Origin: Planctomycetota bacterium
Lineage (GTDB): Bacteria > Planctomycetota > J058
Direction of reading: 5' to 3'
DNA: 64,000 nt
Assembly: GCA_023954375.1 (NCBI GenBank)
Contig: JAMLIC010000001.1
Location: forward strand, 248,001 to 312,000
In this document: piece after piece, positions 47,727-56,106 of the stretch
Layout of the letters: the number at the start of each line of letters is the position of its first letter
Position numbering within the stretch: position 1 is the first letter of the stretch
Program-made: the position numbers and the translations under genes
Notes under the pieces: generated by a model
What the model was told of the DNA's origin: nothing
What the model saw: only the letters and a program-made list of their open reading frames with translations
Databases searched by the model: none

Positions 47727-48884
47727 GTGACCCGCCCCCTGCGCGTGTTCATCTCCGCCGGCGAGCACTCGGGCGACTCGCACGGGGCGGCGCTCGCCAA
47801 GCGGCTGCGGCAGCGCGCGCCCGACGTCGTCATCGAGGGCCTCGGCGGGCCGCTCATGCGCGAGGCGGGGGTCGCGCTGCGGCAGGACTTCGTGCAGCAC
47901 GCCGCCATGGGCCTCCTGCCCGTCCTGAAGAAGCTCCCGCTGTTCCGCGCCGCCCTCCGCGAGACGGCCGAGCACCTGCGGGCGAACCCGCCTGACGTCC
48001 TCGTGCCGATCGACTACCCCGGCTTCAACCTGCGGCTCGCCGGGCGCGCGAAGGCGGCCGGGGTGCCCGTCTGCTACTACGTGAGCCCGCAGGTGTGGGC
48101 CTGGCGGCCCGGACGGATCCACCGCATCGCGCGCCTCGTCGACCACATGATGGCACTCTTCCCCTTCGAGGTCCCGCTCTACGAGGCGGTCGGCGTCCCC
48201 TGCACGTTCGTCGGCCACCCGCTGTTCGACGAGCTGCGCACGCGGCGCCCGTCCCCCGCCTTCCGCGCCGGCCTGGGCCTCGCCCCCGACGTGCCGCTCC
48301 TCGGGCTCCTCCCCGGCTCGCGCCGGCAGGAGGTCGAGCGCAACCTCCCGCTCGAGCTGCGCGCCGCGGCCCTGGTCGCGAAGGAGGACCCCCGGGTGCG
48401 CTTCGCCGTCCCGGTGGCGCAGCCGTCGCTGCGGCCGCTCGTCGAGGGGCTCGTGGCCGAGCACGCCCCCGGCGTGCCGATCGCCGTGCTCGACGGCAAG
48501 GCCAGCGACATCGCCCGCGTGGCGCGCGCGGCGATCTGCGCCAGCGGCACGGCCACGCTCGAGCTCCTGCACTACGAGTGCCCCATGGTGATCGTCTACC
48601 AGGGGACGTGGGCGCAGGAGCTCCTCGTGCGCCCCCTCCTGATCACGAAGTGGATCGGCCTGGTGAACATCCTCGCCCAGAAGGAGGTCTGCCCCGAGTT
48701 CGCCGGCGCCCGCGACGCCACGGGCGACATCGCGAGGGCGGCGCTGGGCCTCCTGGGCAACGGCCGGGCGCGCAAGCGCTGCCTGTCGGCCATGCGGGCG
48801 CTCCGGCGCGACGTCGACCGCAAGGGGATCCACGGGCGCGCGGCCGACACGGTGCTCGAGGTCGCGAGGGCCGCCTTGGTGTGA
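47727..48884 (+). CDS. lpxB: lipid-A-disaccharide synthase
   Basis: A 385-residue GT-B glycosyltransferase (GT19) of lipid A synthesis: joins UDP-2,3-diacylglucosamine and lipid X at the inner membrane. Characteristic motifs are ISAGEHSGDSHGAALAKRL at the start, GLGGPLMREAGV, VPIDYPGFNLRLA, CYYVSPQVWAWRPGRI, GHPLFDEL, LLPGSRRQEVERNLP, and ASGTATLELLHYECPMV. Length and motif order are normal. It stands apart from other lpx genes. Its presence implies a Gram-negative outer membrane with lipid A. Confidence 0.96.
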   Translation: MTRPLRVFISAGEHSGDSHGAALAKRLRQRAPDVVIEGLGGPLMREAGVALRQDFVQHAAMGLLPVLKKLPLFRAALRETAEHLRANPPDVLVPIDYPGFNLRLAGRAKAAGVPVCYYVSPQVWAWRPGRIHRIARLVDHMMALFPFEVPLYEAVGVPCTFVGHPLFDELRTRRPSPAFRAGLGLAPDVPLLGLLPGSRRQEVERNLPLELRAAALVAKEDPRVRFAVPVAQPSLRPLVEGLVAEHAPGVPIAVLDGKASDIARVARAAICASGTATLELLHYECPMVIVYQGTWAQELLVRPLLITKWIGLVNILAQKEVCPEFAGARDATGDIARAALGLLGNGRARKRCLSAMRALRRDVDRKGIHGRAADTVLEVARAALV

Positions 48885-48971
48885 TCGACGGCCGTGCCGC
48901 GGCTCTCCCGCGGCGCCCCCCCGGGGCGCGCCTGACCCCGACCGCGGGGAGCTTGCCGCCGGCCGCCTCGC

Positions 48972-48977
48972 TACACT
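48972..48977 (+). promoter_or_regulatory. -10-like box upstream of the 220-residue hypothetical gene
   Basis: TACACT lies 5 nt before an in-frame GTG at 48983. If used, it would give a leaderless mRNA and a start 12 codons upstream of the ATG at 49019. Confidence 0.3.
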
Positions 48978-49018
48978 GGCCCGTGTCGGACGCGGACGGG
49001 GGGGAGCGCGGTCGGCCG

Positions 49019-49681
49019 ATGTCGGACGACTACCTCAGGCAGCTCGAGGCCCGCTGGCGCGAGACGGGCGACGCGCCGGACCAGGCGCGCCTGCTCCTCG
49101 AGCGCATGCGCGCGGGCCTCCTCGGCCGGCCGCGGCTCGAGCTGGCCGCCTTCCTCGGGCACGAGGCGGCGCGCCTCGCCCTGCCGGCGAGCCCGGCCCT
49201 CGACGGCGCCGAGCCGACCCGGCTGCAGGACGACCTGTGGCCCTGGGGCAAGGAGGCGGCGGTGGCCGGCGCGGTCGCGGCCACCCACGCCGTCCTCCTC
49301 GCCGCCGCCCGCGACCCGCGCCCGCGGCGCGCCGTCGAGGCCGCGGCGGCGTGGGTCCACTGCCCGTGCGAGGCGCACGTGGCCCAGGCGCGCCGGGCCG
49401 GCGACGCGGCCCTCGAGGCGGCCGGGATCTCGCACCCCTCCGGCCAGCCGAGCTCGGCCCGCCCGGTGGCCCTCGCCGCGCACCACACGGCCATGGCCGC
49501 CGCCGCCTGGCCCGCGCCGGTGGCCCTGAAGCACGCCTTCCGCGCCGTGAAGTACGCCGAGGAGGCGGTGGTCGCCGCCGGCCGGCTGCGCCGCGAGGAC
49601 CTGACGGCGATCATGTGCCAGGCGCTGACCCTCTGGGCCCTCGGCCCCGAGCACGTCAGCGCCGAGGAGCCCCCCGGTTGA
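49019..49681 (+). CDS. hypothetical helical protein, paralogue of the protein at 21195
   Basis: A 220-residue all-helical protein. The N-terminal half has RLLLERMRAGLL and ELAAFLGHEAARLAL, the pattern shared with the 201-residue protein encoded at 21195-21800. The middle has Ala-rich helices with His/Cys (WVHCPCEAHVAQ). No catalytic motif is recognised. The start may instead be GTG 48983, which follows a -10-like box. Its stop overlaps the TTG start of the cyclase gene (TTGA), so the pair is coupled and it may be a regulatory partner of the cyclase. Confidence 0.7.
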   Translation: MSDDYLRQLEARWRETGDAPDQARLLLERMRAGLLGRPRLELAAFLGHEAARLALPASPALDGAEPTRLQDDLWPWGKEAAVAGAVAATHAVLLAAARDPRPRRAVEAAAAWVHCPCEAHVAQARRAGDAALEAAGISHPSGQPSSARPVALAAHHTAMAAAAWPAPVALKHAFRAVKYAEEAVVAAGRLRREDLTAIMCQALTLWALGPEHVSAEEPPG

Positions 49682-51021
49682 GCGACGCCCCAGCCACGCC
49701 GCCGTCGCGGCGCATCACCGGTCGCTTCACGGCCGAGCACGTCTCGGCCACGCTCGAGGAGTTCCTCCTGCGCGCCTCCACGCGGGGCGAGGCCGCCGTG
49801 GCCGCCGCCCGCGGCGTCCTCTGCGCGCTCCTGCTCCTGCGCATCCTCCTCGCCTACGGGGACGAGCTCTTCGCGCTGGAGGTCAAGCCCTGGTTCGCGG
49901 CCGCGGGCCTCTCCTTCGGCCTGGCGTTCTCGCTCCACACGCTGCGGCGCCTGCGGGCGCCCGGGGAGGTGCGGCTGCGGCTGACCCTGTCGGTGCTCGT
50001 CGACACGCTCGTGGTGATCGTGGCCCTCTCGCCGATCGTCGTCTGGCCCCACGGCGACTACCGCGGCGTCCTGCGCGAGTTCGACGCGGCCGGGATCCTC
50101 CTCGTCGTCGTCGCCACGGGCGCGCGCCTCTACCCGCGCGTCGCCGTCGTCGGCGCCGCCTCGAACGCGCTCGCGCTCACGGGCTTCCTCCTCCTCGACC
50201 ACGTGCGCCATCGAGAGCTTGTCGGCTACCCCGCCGGCGACGTGATCCTGGCCTACGCGCTGCTCGTCGGGGCCGCCACGCTGGCCTTCGCGGTCGCCAA
50301 GGGCACGCGCCTGCTCGTCGCCGAGGGCGCCGAGGCAGTGCTCAAGGCCGAGCGGGCGCGCCAGCGCCTCGGCGTCTACGTGTCGGAGGAGGTGGCCGCG
50401 GCGCTCGACACGTCCGACGACGACCCCGCGCTCGGCGGCGCGCGGCGCGAGGTGGCCGTCCTCTTCTCCGACCTGCGCGGCTTCACCCGCTTCGCCGAGA
50501 AGCTCGAGCCCGAGGCGCTCGTGGGCGAGCTCAACGCCTACCTCGACGCCATGGTCACGGCCGTCCGCGCCGAGGGCGGCGTGATCGACAAGTTCATCGG
50601 CGACGCCGTCATGGCCCTGTTCGGCGTCCCCCAGGCGCGGCCCGACGCGGCCGCCGCGGCCGTCCGCGCCGCCGCCGGAATGCAGCGCGCGCTCCGCGCG
50701 CACAACGAGGCCCGCGCCCGCGCCGGGCGCCCGCCGCTGGCCCACGGGATCGGCGTGCACTTCGGCCCCTGCGTGTGGGGGAACATAGGCACCCAGGAGC
50801 GCATGCAGTACACGGTGATCGGCGACGCCGTGAACCTCGCCAGCCGCCTCGAGTCGGCCAGCAAGGAGCTGGGCGTGCCGGTCGTGATCTCTGCCGACGC
50901 GGCGGCGCAGCTCGGCTACGAGGACCGAACGCCGGTCCTGGCGCCGCGCGGCACGCTCCAGGTGCGCGGGCGCGAGCAGGCGCTCGAGGTGTTCACGTTC
51001 GTCGACCCCGAGCTGAGCTGA
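49678..51021 (+). CDS. membrane-bound class III adenylate/guanylate cyclase
   Basis: A 447-residue protein with a TTG start. Residues about 40-210 contain five or six TM helices. A short coiled linker leads to a class III cyclase domain at about 245-430: VLFSDLRGFT with the first metal Asp, DKFIGDAVMALFG with the second metal Asp and substrate Lys, and YTVIGDAVNLASRLE with the transition-state Asn and Arg. Lys plus Thr at the base-recognition positions favours ATP over GTP. It would make cAMP at the inner membrane in response to an unknown signal. The 3' end overlaps the convergent FAD monooxygenase gene by 106 nt. Confidence 0.92.
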   Translation: MSDAPATPPSRRITGRFTAEHVSATLEEFLLRASTRGEAAVAAARGVLCALLLLRILLAYGDELFALEVKPWFAAAGLSFGLAFSLHTLRRLRAPGEVRLRLTLSVLVDTLVVIVALSPIVVWPHGDYRGVLREFDAAGILLVVVATGARLYPRVAVVGAASNALALTGFLLLDHVRHRELVGYPAGDVILAYALLVGAATLAFAVAKGTRLLVAEGAEAVLKAERARQRLGVYVSEEVAAALDTSDDDPALGGARREVAVLFSDLRGFTRFAEKLEPEALVGELNAYLDAMVTAVRAEGGVIDKFIGDAVMALFGVPQARPDAAAAAVRAAAGMQRALRAHNEARARAGRPPLAHGIGVHFGPCVWGNIGTQERMQYTVIGDAVNLASRLESASKELGVPVVISADAAAQLGYEDRTPVLAPRGTLQVRGREQALEVFTFVDPELS

Positions 51022-52526
51022 GCGCCCAGGGCACGTCGCAGCGCCGGGACGAGGCCGTCGAGCCGGCGGCGGGCCCAGGCGACGTGCCCGTCGGGCCGCA
51101 CGAGCACGAGGGCGTCCGCGCCGCCGAGCAGGCGGCGCAAGGCGCCGGACGGGTCGACGTGGGCCCCGGGGCCGATCCGGACCGCGGGCAGCGGCAGGTC
51201 GGGCACGAAGGGGCGGCGCGCGGCGACGTCGAGCAGCGCCGGCCCGAGCGGGAGGAGGGCGTGGAGGCGGACCTGCCGCCCGTCGGGCGCGCGTAAGAGG
51301 ATGTCGGGGAGGCGCACGCCGGCGGCCAGGTCGTGCGCGTCGACGAGCGGCGAGGCGGGGAGCGCGAGGTCGAGCATCGCCAGGCGCCGGGCGGCCTGAC
51401 GGCCGAGCGGCGGCAGGGCCAGCGCGCCGCCGAGGAGGCAGAACGCGGCCGCGCGCACGGGTGCGGGCGTCTGGAGGAGGGCCCGGGTCAGCACGTCGGT
51501 GAACCGGGACACGCGGCCGACGACGACGGCGCGGCGCTCGACGTCATAGGCGTCGAGGAGGCGGTCGACGTCGCCGCCCGCGAGGGCGGCGGCGAGCTTC
51601 CAGGCCAGGTCGGCCGCGTCCTGCACGCCCGCGTTCATCCCGAGCCCGCCGACCGGGCTGTGGACGTGCGCCGCGTCGCCCGCCAGGAGCACGCGCCCGA
51701 CGCGGAAGCGCGGCGCCGCCCGGCGGTGGATCCGGAAGCGGCTGGCCCACACCACCTCGACGCGCCCGGGGCCGAGGAGGGCCCGGGCGCGCCCCTGGAC
51801 CTCGTCGTCGGGGACCTCCTCCTTCGTGGGCGCCCGGCGCTCGAGGTGCACGAGGCGCCACAGGCCGGGCCGCAGCCGGAGGGCGAACGAGAGCCCGTCG
51901 CCGGCGTTGCGCAGGCGCGGCCAGGGGAGGTCGTCGCGCGCGTCGTCGACGACGACGTCGGCGAGCATCGGCCTGAGCCCGTAGGTGATCCCCTCGAAGG
52001 GCAGGCCCAGGCCCTCGCGCACGAGGCTGCCTGCCCCGTCGCAGCCGACCACGAAGGCCGCCCCGAGCGCCGTCGTCCTTCCGCCCTCGCGCACGACGAG
52101 GCGCGCGCTCGCCGGCCGCCGGAGCAGCCCCGTCACCTCGGCGCCGAAGCGCAGGTCGCAGCGCCCCGTGGCCGCGACGGCCTCCTTCAGGACGCGCTCC
52201 GTCCGGCTCTGCTCGAGGAGGAGGAGCCCGGGGCGGTCGGCCTCGTCGTCCAGCAGACCGAGATCGACTGTGAACAGCGGGCGCCCGGTCGTGACGTCGC
52301 GCGGGGAGATCGCCGGGACCAGCGCGCCCTCGGCCAGGAGGCGCTCCTCGACGCCCCAGCGGCGCAGGACCTCCCGCGTGCGCACGTGCACGCCGGCCGC
52401 CTTCGAGTGCGCGCTCGTGGTCGGGCTGCGCTCGAGCACGACCGAGCGCACGCCGTGGCGCGCGAGGCCGAGCGCGAGGGACAGGCCGACCGGACCGGCG
52501 CCGACGATCGCCACGGGCACGTCCAC
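50916..52526 (-). CDS. FAD-dependent aromatic-ring monooxygenase (PheA/TfdB/MhpA-like)
   Basis: A 536-residue flavoprotein hydroxylase. GAGPVGLSLALGLARHG is the FAD Rossmann loop at the start, VGCDGAGSLVRE the DG motif, and VLLAGDAAHVHSPVGGLGMN the GD motif, all at family spacing. The C-terminal thioredoxin-like domain of PheA/TfdB enzymes is present to about residue 500. It uses NAD(P)H and oxygen to hydroxylate an aromatic or polyketide-type substrate. The last 30 or so residues (SSGSTNVNTSSACSRP) overlap the cyclase gene on the other strand and may be a read-on extension. It stands alone. Confidence 0.9.
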   Translation of the reverse strand: MDVPVAIVGAGPVGLSLALGLARHGVRSVVLERSPTTSAHSKAAGVHVRTREVLRRWGVEERLLAEGALVPAISPRDVTTGRPLFTVDLGLLDDEADRPGLLLLEQSRTERVLKEAVAATGRCDLRFGAEVTGLLRRPASARLVVREGGRTTALGAAFVVGCDGAGSLVREGLGLPFEGITYGLRPMLADVVVDDARDDLPWPRLRNAGDGLSFALRLRPGLWRLVHLERRAPTKEEVPDDEVQGRARALLGPGRVEVVWASRFRIHRRAAPRFRVGRVLLAGDAAHVHSPVGGLGMNAGVQDAADLAWKLAAALAGGDVDRLLDAYDVERRAVVVGRVSRFTDVLTRALLQTPAPVRAAAFCLLGGALALPPLGRQAARRLAMLDLALPASPLVDAHDLAAGVRLPDILLRAPDGRQVRLHALLPLGPALLDVAARRPFVPDLPLPAVRIGPGAHVDPSGALRRLLGGADALVLVRPDGHVAWARRRLDGLVPALRRALGAQLSSGSTNVNTSSACSRPRTWSVPRGARTGVRSS

Positions 52527-52727
52527 GACCGCGCTCCGCCCTCCCCCGCTTCATTGGAACCACGGCCCATCGTCCGCCCAGCCTCACGGGTCCGGGAGGT
52601 CGCCTCGTGCGCGCAGGCCACGGGCTCGGCTCCGAAGCTCACCGCCGGTGGGGGCGGGCGACGGTGTGCGGAGGCGCGGCACGCGGGTCAGAGCGCCAGA
52701 CGGACCCGGCCTGTCGCTGAGTTCGTG

Positions 52728-52733
52728 TAGTGT
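52728..52733 (+). promoter_or_regulatory. -10-like box for the first Rpn-type gene
   Basis: TAGTGT lies 8 nt before the ATG at 52742, the same close spacing seen at lpxB and other genes here. No clear -35. Confidence 0.3.
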
Positions 52734-52741
52734 TCGGGCTC

Positions 52742-53623
52742 ATGGCATACGACCCCGACATGCACGAGCTGGCGACCCGATATCCGGATGCCGTCCTGGC
52801 GCTGCTCGGCTGCCGAGCGCGGGGGGCCTACGTGGTCGAAGCGATCGACGTCAAGCGCTCCGAGCACCGGATCGACCTCGTGTTCCTCCCGGGCGACGCG
52901 CGCGACCCCACGATCTACGTGGAGTGGCAGATGTACGCCTCGGAGGAGGCGGAGCGGGGCCTCCTGGCCGAGGTCGTCGAGCACTGCGATCAGACCGGCC
53001 GGTTTGAGCCCGTGGACGTGGCGATCGTCTACCCCGACCGCGCGACGCGCGACCGGGCGCTGCCGGCCGATGTCGGGCATGCGGGTCGGCGCGCCGTCTC
53101 CTTCACGCCGCTCCGGGTGGTCCTCACGGAGGTCGAGCCCGAGCTGCTCCTGGCCGCGGGCGGCCCGGCGCTGGTCGCCTTGCCGCTCGTCGGGCCGGAG
53201 GAGCAGGTCCGGTGGCACGCGCGCGAGTGGCTCGCGCTGGCGTGCGCCCAGGCCGATGACCGCGAGGGGGCCGCGCGGGCGAAGGACCTGTTCCTGAAGC
53301 TCCTGGCGTGGCGCCTGGGTACAATCTCGATCGAGGAGCTCGAAGGGCTGGAGGGCGTCATGGAAGAGACCGCGACCGGGCAGGCGCTCCTGCGGAGAGG
53401 CGAGGAGCGAGGCGAGGCGCGCGGCCGCGCCGAGGGCGAGGCGAAGGGCCGCGCCGAGGAGTGTCGCCGCGCGATCGCCCTTGTGATCTCGACCCGCTTC
53501 GGCGCGGTGCCCGACTGGCTGTCGGAGCGGCTCGCCGGCGAGGTCGACCTGGCGCGGCTCGAAGACCTCCTCCGCGCGGCGGTCGTGGCCGAGCAGGTGA
53601 CCGCGCTGCGCGACGCGCCCTGA
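52742..53623 (+). CDS. Rpn/DUF2887-type PD-(D/E)XK nuclease
   Basis: A 293-residue protein of the Rpn recombination-promoting nuclease group. The N-terminal PD-(D/E)XK fold shows the core HRIDLVFLPGD and TIYVEWQMY (D...E-x-Q), then the ERGLLAEVVEHCDQ helix and VDVAIVYPDR. The C-terminus is helical, with a charged coiled repeat (GEERGEARGRAEGEAKGRAE). E. coli Rpn proteins cut DNA and raise RecA-independent recombination; the cellular role is debated. It sits 7 nt from the convergent FHA gene and just outside the DGR. A second, different Rpn-type protein lies on the other side. Confidence 0.8.
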   Translation: MAYDPDMHELATRYPDAVLALLGCRARGAYVVEAIDVKRSEHRIDLVFLPGDARDPTIYVEWQMYASEEAERGLLAEVVEHCDQTGRFEPVDVAIVYPDRATRDRALPADVGHAGRRAVSFTPLRVVLTEVEPELLLAAGGPALVALPLVGPEEQVRWHAREWLALACAQADDREGAARAKDLFLKLLAWRLGTISIEELEGLEGVMEETATGQALLRRGEERGEARGRAEGEAKGRAEECRRAIALVISTRFGAVPDWLSERLAGEVDLARLEDLLRAAVVAEQVTALRDAP

Positions 53624-53630
53624 GCGCCGG

Positions 53631-54827
53631 TCACCCGCGTGGGGGGAGCAGGTCGTCGTCGGTGACCGACGCGAAGGCGAGGGCCAGCGCCCCGAGGCGC
53701 ACCTCGACGCCGTCCTCGAGCGCGACCTGCACGCCCGCGCCGGCGGGGCCGAAGCCCTGGACCTCGACCTGCGCGTCCTCGCGCGTGGGCGTGAGGAAGA
53801 AGCGGCCGTCGCGGGCGACCAGGCGCGCGTGGCCGGGCAGGAGGCCCGTCTCGGCCGGGAGGCAGATCGCGTCGTCGGGGCCGGACCCGACCGACACCTC
53901 GCGCACGACCCAGACGTAGGTGTGGTGCTCGCCGTCGCGCGTGCGCTCGAGGCGCACCGCGGCGACCGGGTGGTCGTCGAGGTCGACGTCGGCGCGGTAG
54001 ACGCGCCCGCGGAGGCCCACGGCGTCGGCCACCTCGAGCACGAACGCCTCGGGCAGCGGCGTCACCTCGCCCTTCGTCAGGCGCCGTCCGTCGAGCGTGG
54101 TGCCGAGCGTCGAGGCGTCGCGCACGGCCACGCCGTCGCGCGTGAGGATCAGCGCCCCGTGGTGACCGCTGACGTTGCGCGTGCGCCCCTGCACCAGGCT
54201 CGCGGCCTCGCGCGCATGGCGGGGGAAGGCCCGCAGGAGCAGGTCGTTCTCCCGCGCGGCGCCGTCGCGGGCGCGGTTGCGGCCGAAGCGCAGGCGCGGG
54301 CCGGCGAACAAAAACAGCCGGCCGCTCTGGCCGCCGAGCGTCACGTCGAGGCGCGCGCGCACGGCGTCGCCCGGGTCCGCGGCGACGAGCGGGTCGCGCG
54401 AGGCGCCGAGGAGCGCCGCCGTCCGCGGCCGGCGCGCCGCCTCGACCGTCAGGCGCGCGACCCCGGGGCGGCCGGCGTCCTTCCCTCCCAGGCTCAGCGT
54501 CGCCCCCGGGCGCAGGACGGCCGCGTGGACCGGGCGGCCGTCGAGCCAGGTGCCGTTGGCGCTGCCGAGGTCCTCGACGACGACCTGGTTCAGGCGCGGG
54601 GCCACCCGGCAGTGGAGGCCCGACGCCCGCTCGTCGCGCAACGGGTCGAGGAGCGGCGTGGCCTGCGGGCCGCGGCCGAGCACGCGAGGGACGTCGAGGC
54701 GCAAGCGCGGCCCGCGGTCGTCGGCGCGCAGGAGCAGGTCGGGCGGCGGGCCCGCGAGGCGCGCCGGGTCGTCGACGACGAGCAGCACGCCCTCACATCG
54801 GGCCGGGAGGGGGTAGGCGCGCGCCAC
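53631..54827 (-). CDS. protein with multiple FHA domains
   Basis: A 398-residue protein with two clear and one weaker FHA phosphothreonine-binding domains. The first (about 40-130) has GLHCRVAP and DLGSANGTWLDGRPV; the second (about 170-270) has FGRNRARDG, GHHGALIL and LGTTLDGRRL; the third (about 300-395) has GPDDAICLPAETGLLPGHARL. There is no kinase, TM helix or signal peptide. It would gather Thr-phosphorylated partners in the cytoplasm. It is divergent from the HRDC gene of the DGR, with only 38 nt between start codons, so promoters must overlap; a link to the DGR is speculative. It uses a GTG start. Confidence 0.85.
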   Translation of the reverse strand: MARAYPLPARCEGVLLVVDDPARLAGPPPDLLLRADDRGPRLRLDVPRVLGRGPQATPLLDPLRDERASGLHCRVAPRLNQVVVEDLGSANGTWLDGRPVHAAVLRPGATLSLGGKDAGRPGVARLTVEAARRPRTAALLGASRDPLVAADPGDAVRARLDVTLGGQSGRLFLFAGPRLRFGRNRARDGAARENDLLLRAFPRHAREAASLVQGRTRNVSGHHGALILTRDGVAVRDASTLGTTLDGRRLTKGEVTPLPEAFVLEVADAVGLRGRVYRADVDLDDHPVAAVRLERTRDGEHHTYVWVVREVSVGSGPDDAICLPAETGLLPGHARLVARDGRFFLTPTREDAQVEVQGFGPAGAGVQVALEDGVEVRLGALALAFASVTDDDLLPPRG

Positions 54828-54865
54828 GCGCCCGAGCCTGACGCTCCCGTCCGGAGGCCGCCCCC

Positions 54866-55657
54866 GTGCACGTCGCCACCGTCACCTGCCGCTTCGACCC
54901 CGCCCTGGGCGCGATCGACGACGGCCCCCTGCGCCTGTTCGGCCGCGACAAGGTCGTGCTCTCCGTGCGCGACCACTTCTTCGTCCACGGCGAGGTCCCG
55001 CACCTCGTGTTCGTGGTCGTCTACCGGCTCGTCGCCCCCAGCCGCCCCGACGGCTCGAGCGGGCGCCTCGACGCGAGGGCCCACGAGGCCGGTGCTCGGT
55101 CCCCGGAGTCCGGCCGCTCGGCGCCCTCGACCGACGATCTGCGCGCGGGCCTGCCGCCCGACGTGCGCGCCCGCTTCGACCTCCTGCGCGACTGGCGCAA
55201 CCGCATGGCCCAGGACGAGGCCGTCCCGGCCTACGCCGTGCTCACGAACAAGCAGCTCCTGCAGCTCGCCCGCGAGGCGCCGACGACGCGCGCCGGCGTC
55301 GAGCGCGTGCAGGGCCTCGGGCGCAAGAAGGCCGACCGCTATGCCCCTGCGATCCTGGCGATCACGGCCGGCCAGGCCGGCCCGGCGACGAACGGCCCGG
55401 CGACGAACGGCCCGGCGACGAGCGGCCTGATCGACGGCCGTCTCGGCGCACCTGCGACCCCGGGTCCGGGTCCTGCAGGCCCGGCGCCGAAGCCATCATC
55501 GGCGGCCGGGCCAGCCCCCGCGCCGGCGGGGACCAACCCGGCGCCTGACGACCTGCCCTGGGCCCCGGTCGCGCCGCCGGCCGCTGCTCCGGTCGTTACC
55601 CCGCCCGCTGGTCCGGCCGGAGCTCCGGCGTCACCGGCTGAGGAGAGCGCGTCATGA
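54866..55657 (+). CDS. DGR accessory protein with HRDC domain
   Basis: A 263-residue protein. The first 60 residues (DPALGAIDDGPLRLFGRDKV, then HFFVHGEVPHLVFVV) match the N-terminal part of HRDC proteins found beside DGR reverse transcriptases. The HRDC nucleic-acid-binding domain is at about 105-175 (LRDWRNRMAQDEAVPAYAVL; GVERVQGLGRKKADRY). The tail is Pro/Ala-rich, with three GPATN repeats. HRDC proteins are one of the known accessory types of DGRs, thought to act in mutagenic retrohoming, though the mechanism is not established. A GGAGG lies 9 nt before the GTG, and ATGA couples it to avd. Confidence 0.85.
   Translation: MHVATVTCRFDPALGAIDDGPLRLFGRDKVVLSVRDHFFVHGEVPHLVFVVVYRLVAPSRPDGSSGRLDARAHEAGARSPESGRSAPSTDDLRAGLPPDVRARFDLLRDWRNRMAQDEAVPAYAVLTNKQLLQLAREAPTTRAGVERVQGLGRKKADRYAPAILAITAGQAGPATNGPATNGPATSGLIDGRLGAPATPGPGPAGPAPKPSSAAGPAPAPAGTNPAPDDLPWAPVAPPAAAPVVTPPAGPAGAPASPAEESAS
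55379..55423. repeat. three 15-nt coding repeats
   Basis: Three head-to-tail units of GGCCCGGCGACGAAC (the last with AGC) encode GPATN repeats in the linker of the HRDC protein. In-frame, so harmless to length changes. Confidence 0.85.
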
Positions 55658-56106
55658 GCCGCCACCAGAGACCCGGTGCCGGGGCCGCCGCGCCGGCCGA
55701 GCTGCCGGTGTTCACGCGCGACTACGACCTGTTCCTGTGGTCGTTCGAGCGCGCCGAGGGCTTCCCCAAGGTGCTCCGCCCCACGCTGACCCAGCGCTGG
55801 CAGGCCCTGCTCCTCGAGGGGCTCGAGCTCCTGCTCGAGCTGCGCTACACGCGCGAGCGCGAGGCGCTGTTCCGCCGCACCAACCTGGCCTTCGAGAAGC
55901 TGCGCGTGCTCGCCCGCGCCCTCGAGGCGCGCCGGGCGCTCTCGCCCACGCAGTACGAGCACTTCCAGCGCAGGTTGGACGAGGTCGGCCGCCAGCTCGG
56001 CGGCTGGCGCAGGGCTCAGGCGGCGCGGCCGGCCGCCGAGGAGCGGAGCCGCAGCGCGACGTTCGCCGACGCCAGCGCCGCCCCCGCGGTGGGAGCCGAC
56101 GCGTGA
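55654..56106 (+). CDS. avd: DGR accessory variability determinant protein
   Basis: A 150-residue helical protein matching the Avd / S23-like four-helix bundle: FTRDYDLFLWSFERAEGFPK, then LELLLELRYTREREALFR and LRVLARALEARRALSPTQYE. Avd forms a basic pentameric barrel that binds the DGR reverse transcriptase and the template RNA and is needed for adenine-specific mutagenesis (known for Bordetella phage BPP-1). ATGA overlap with the HRDC gene and GTGA overlap with the RT gene place it in one operon. The last 25 residues are disordered. Confidence 0.9.
   Translation: MSRHQRPGAGAAAPAELPVFTRDYDLFLWSFERAEGFPKVLRPTLTQRWQALLLEGLELLLELRYTREREALFRRTNLAFEKLRVLARALEARRALSPTQYEHFQRRLDEVGRQLGGWRRAQAARPAAEERSRSATFADASAAPAVGADA

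Noticed and set aside
44073..48833. A 1586-codon minus-strand open frame
   Set aside because: Most of it is antisense to the M1 aminopeptidase and lpxB genes and has shadow composition. Only the SIMPL protein at its end (44073-44822) is real.
50916..51021. A third gene in the overlap between the cyclase and the monooxygenase
   Set aside because: The overlap is explained by convergent 3' ends. The monooxygenase tail there has low-quality sequence and may just be read-on.
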